Part shown: in pieces, positions 13,891 through 13,985 of the stretch
Position numbering within the stretch: the first letter of the stretch is position 1
How the letters are laid out: each line of letters opens with the position of its first letter
Source of the DNA: Pseudomonadota bacterium
GTDB lineage: Bacteria > Pseudomonadota > Alphaproteobacteria > Micropepsales > Micropepsaceae
Direction of reading: 5' to 3'
NCBI GenBank assembly: GCA_021817355.1
Contig: JAKAVI010000014.1
Span: 1-13,985 of the forward strand
Length of the DNA: 13,985 nt
The notes under the pieces: model-generated
Seen by the model: the letters and a program-made list of their open reading frames with translations, nothing else
Told to the model about the DNA's origin: nothing
The model's database searches: none
Program-made: the position numbers and the translations under genes

Positions 13891-13985
13891 GAGGAAGAAA
13901 ACCTGGGTGCGCATTTTCCCCTGCGCTCCGGGTCGGGTTCTCATCCCCTGGGACTTTGGCCACGCCTTCCTAGCGTGACGCCAGG
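13891..13985. other. Downstream tail with no recognised feature
   Basis: The final 95 bases hold no start of a recognisable gene. A GCGCA/TGCGC stem of 5 bp (13909-13913 with 13922-13926) lacks a following T-run and is not called a terminator. The stretch may be the beginning of a feature cut by the window edge. Confidence 0.3.

Noticed and set aside
13909..13926. GCGCA/TGCGC hairpin after the last gene as a terminator
   Set aside because: 5-bp stem with the T-run in the loop rather than downstream; not a plausible intrinsic terminator.
1..13985. A new defence, mobile or secondary-metabolite system
   Set aside because: Every sizeable frame is explained by a known housekeeping or regulatory family, gene order is typical of the class, and there are no repeats, integrases, toxin-antitoxin pairs or marked shifts in composition.

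Overview
The window reads as an ordinary stretch of chromosome from a GC-rich alphaproteobacterium; I cannot name the genus. Support comes from gene neighbourhoods that recur in that class: uvrC-pgsA-moaD-moaE; a branched-chain aminotransferase gene divergent from a MarR/OmpR/histidine-kinase cassette of the PetP-PetR type; and lgt-midA-pgeF divergent from ubiK-ybjN-proC. Coding density is very high, with many 1-4 nt overlaps. The largest gap is about 180 bp (8884-9063). I see no tRNA, rRNA, CRISPR array, insertion sequence, integrase or phage gene.

Layout. 98-3311 (+) holds uvrC (nucleotide excision repair), pgsA (phosphatidylglycerophosphate synthesis), and moaD and moaE (the two molybdopterin synthase subunits), apparently one transcription unit. 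uvrC has an in-frame TAG at codon 169. 3308-4204 (-) is a branched-chain aminotransferase that overlaps the end of moaE tail to tail. 4275-6810 (+) is a coupled regulatory operon: MarR-type regulator, OmpR-type response regulator and membrane histidine kinase. 6822-9330 (-) holds a TetR-like regulator, proC (proline biosynthesis), a YbjN-family gene coupled to proC, and ubiK (ubiquinone-biosynthesis accessory factor). 9430-12284 (+) holds lgt (lipoprotein diacylglyceryl transferase), the MidA/NDUFAF7-type methyltransferase and the PgeF/YfiH multicopper-oxidase-fold protein. 12428-13387 (+) is prs (PRPP synthase), followed by a small membrane protein of unknown function at 13483-13890.

Together these are housekeeping functions (DNA repair, phospholipid and lipoprotein maturation, Moco, respiratory-chain assembly, amino-acid and nucleotide precursors) plus one envelope-sensing two-component cassette. 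No new multi-gene system is apparent. The most notable observation is the uvrC nonsense codon, which lies between the first and second cysteines of the family's four-cysteine iron-sulfur motif, while TAG is used as a normal terminator by three other genes here. Smaller points of interest are a probable leaderless start for the MarR gene, a ribosome-binding site built from the moaD Gly-Gly codons, a cysteine-containing insertion in Lgt, and an A8 slippery tract in the TetR-like gene.
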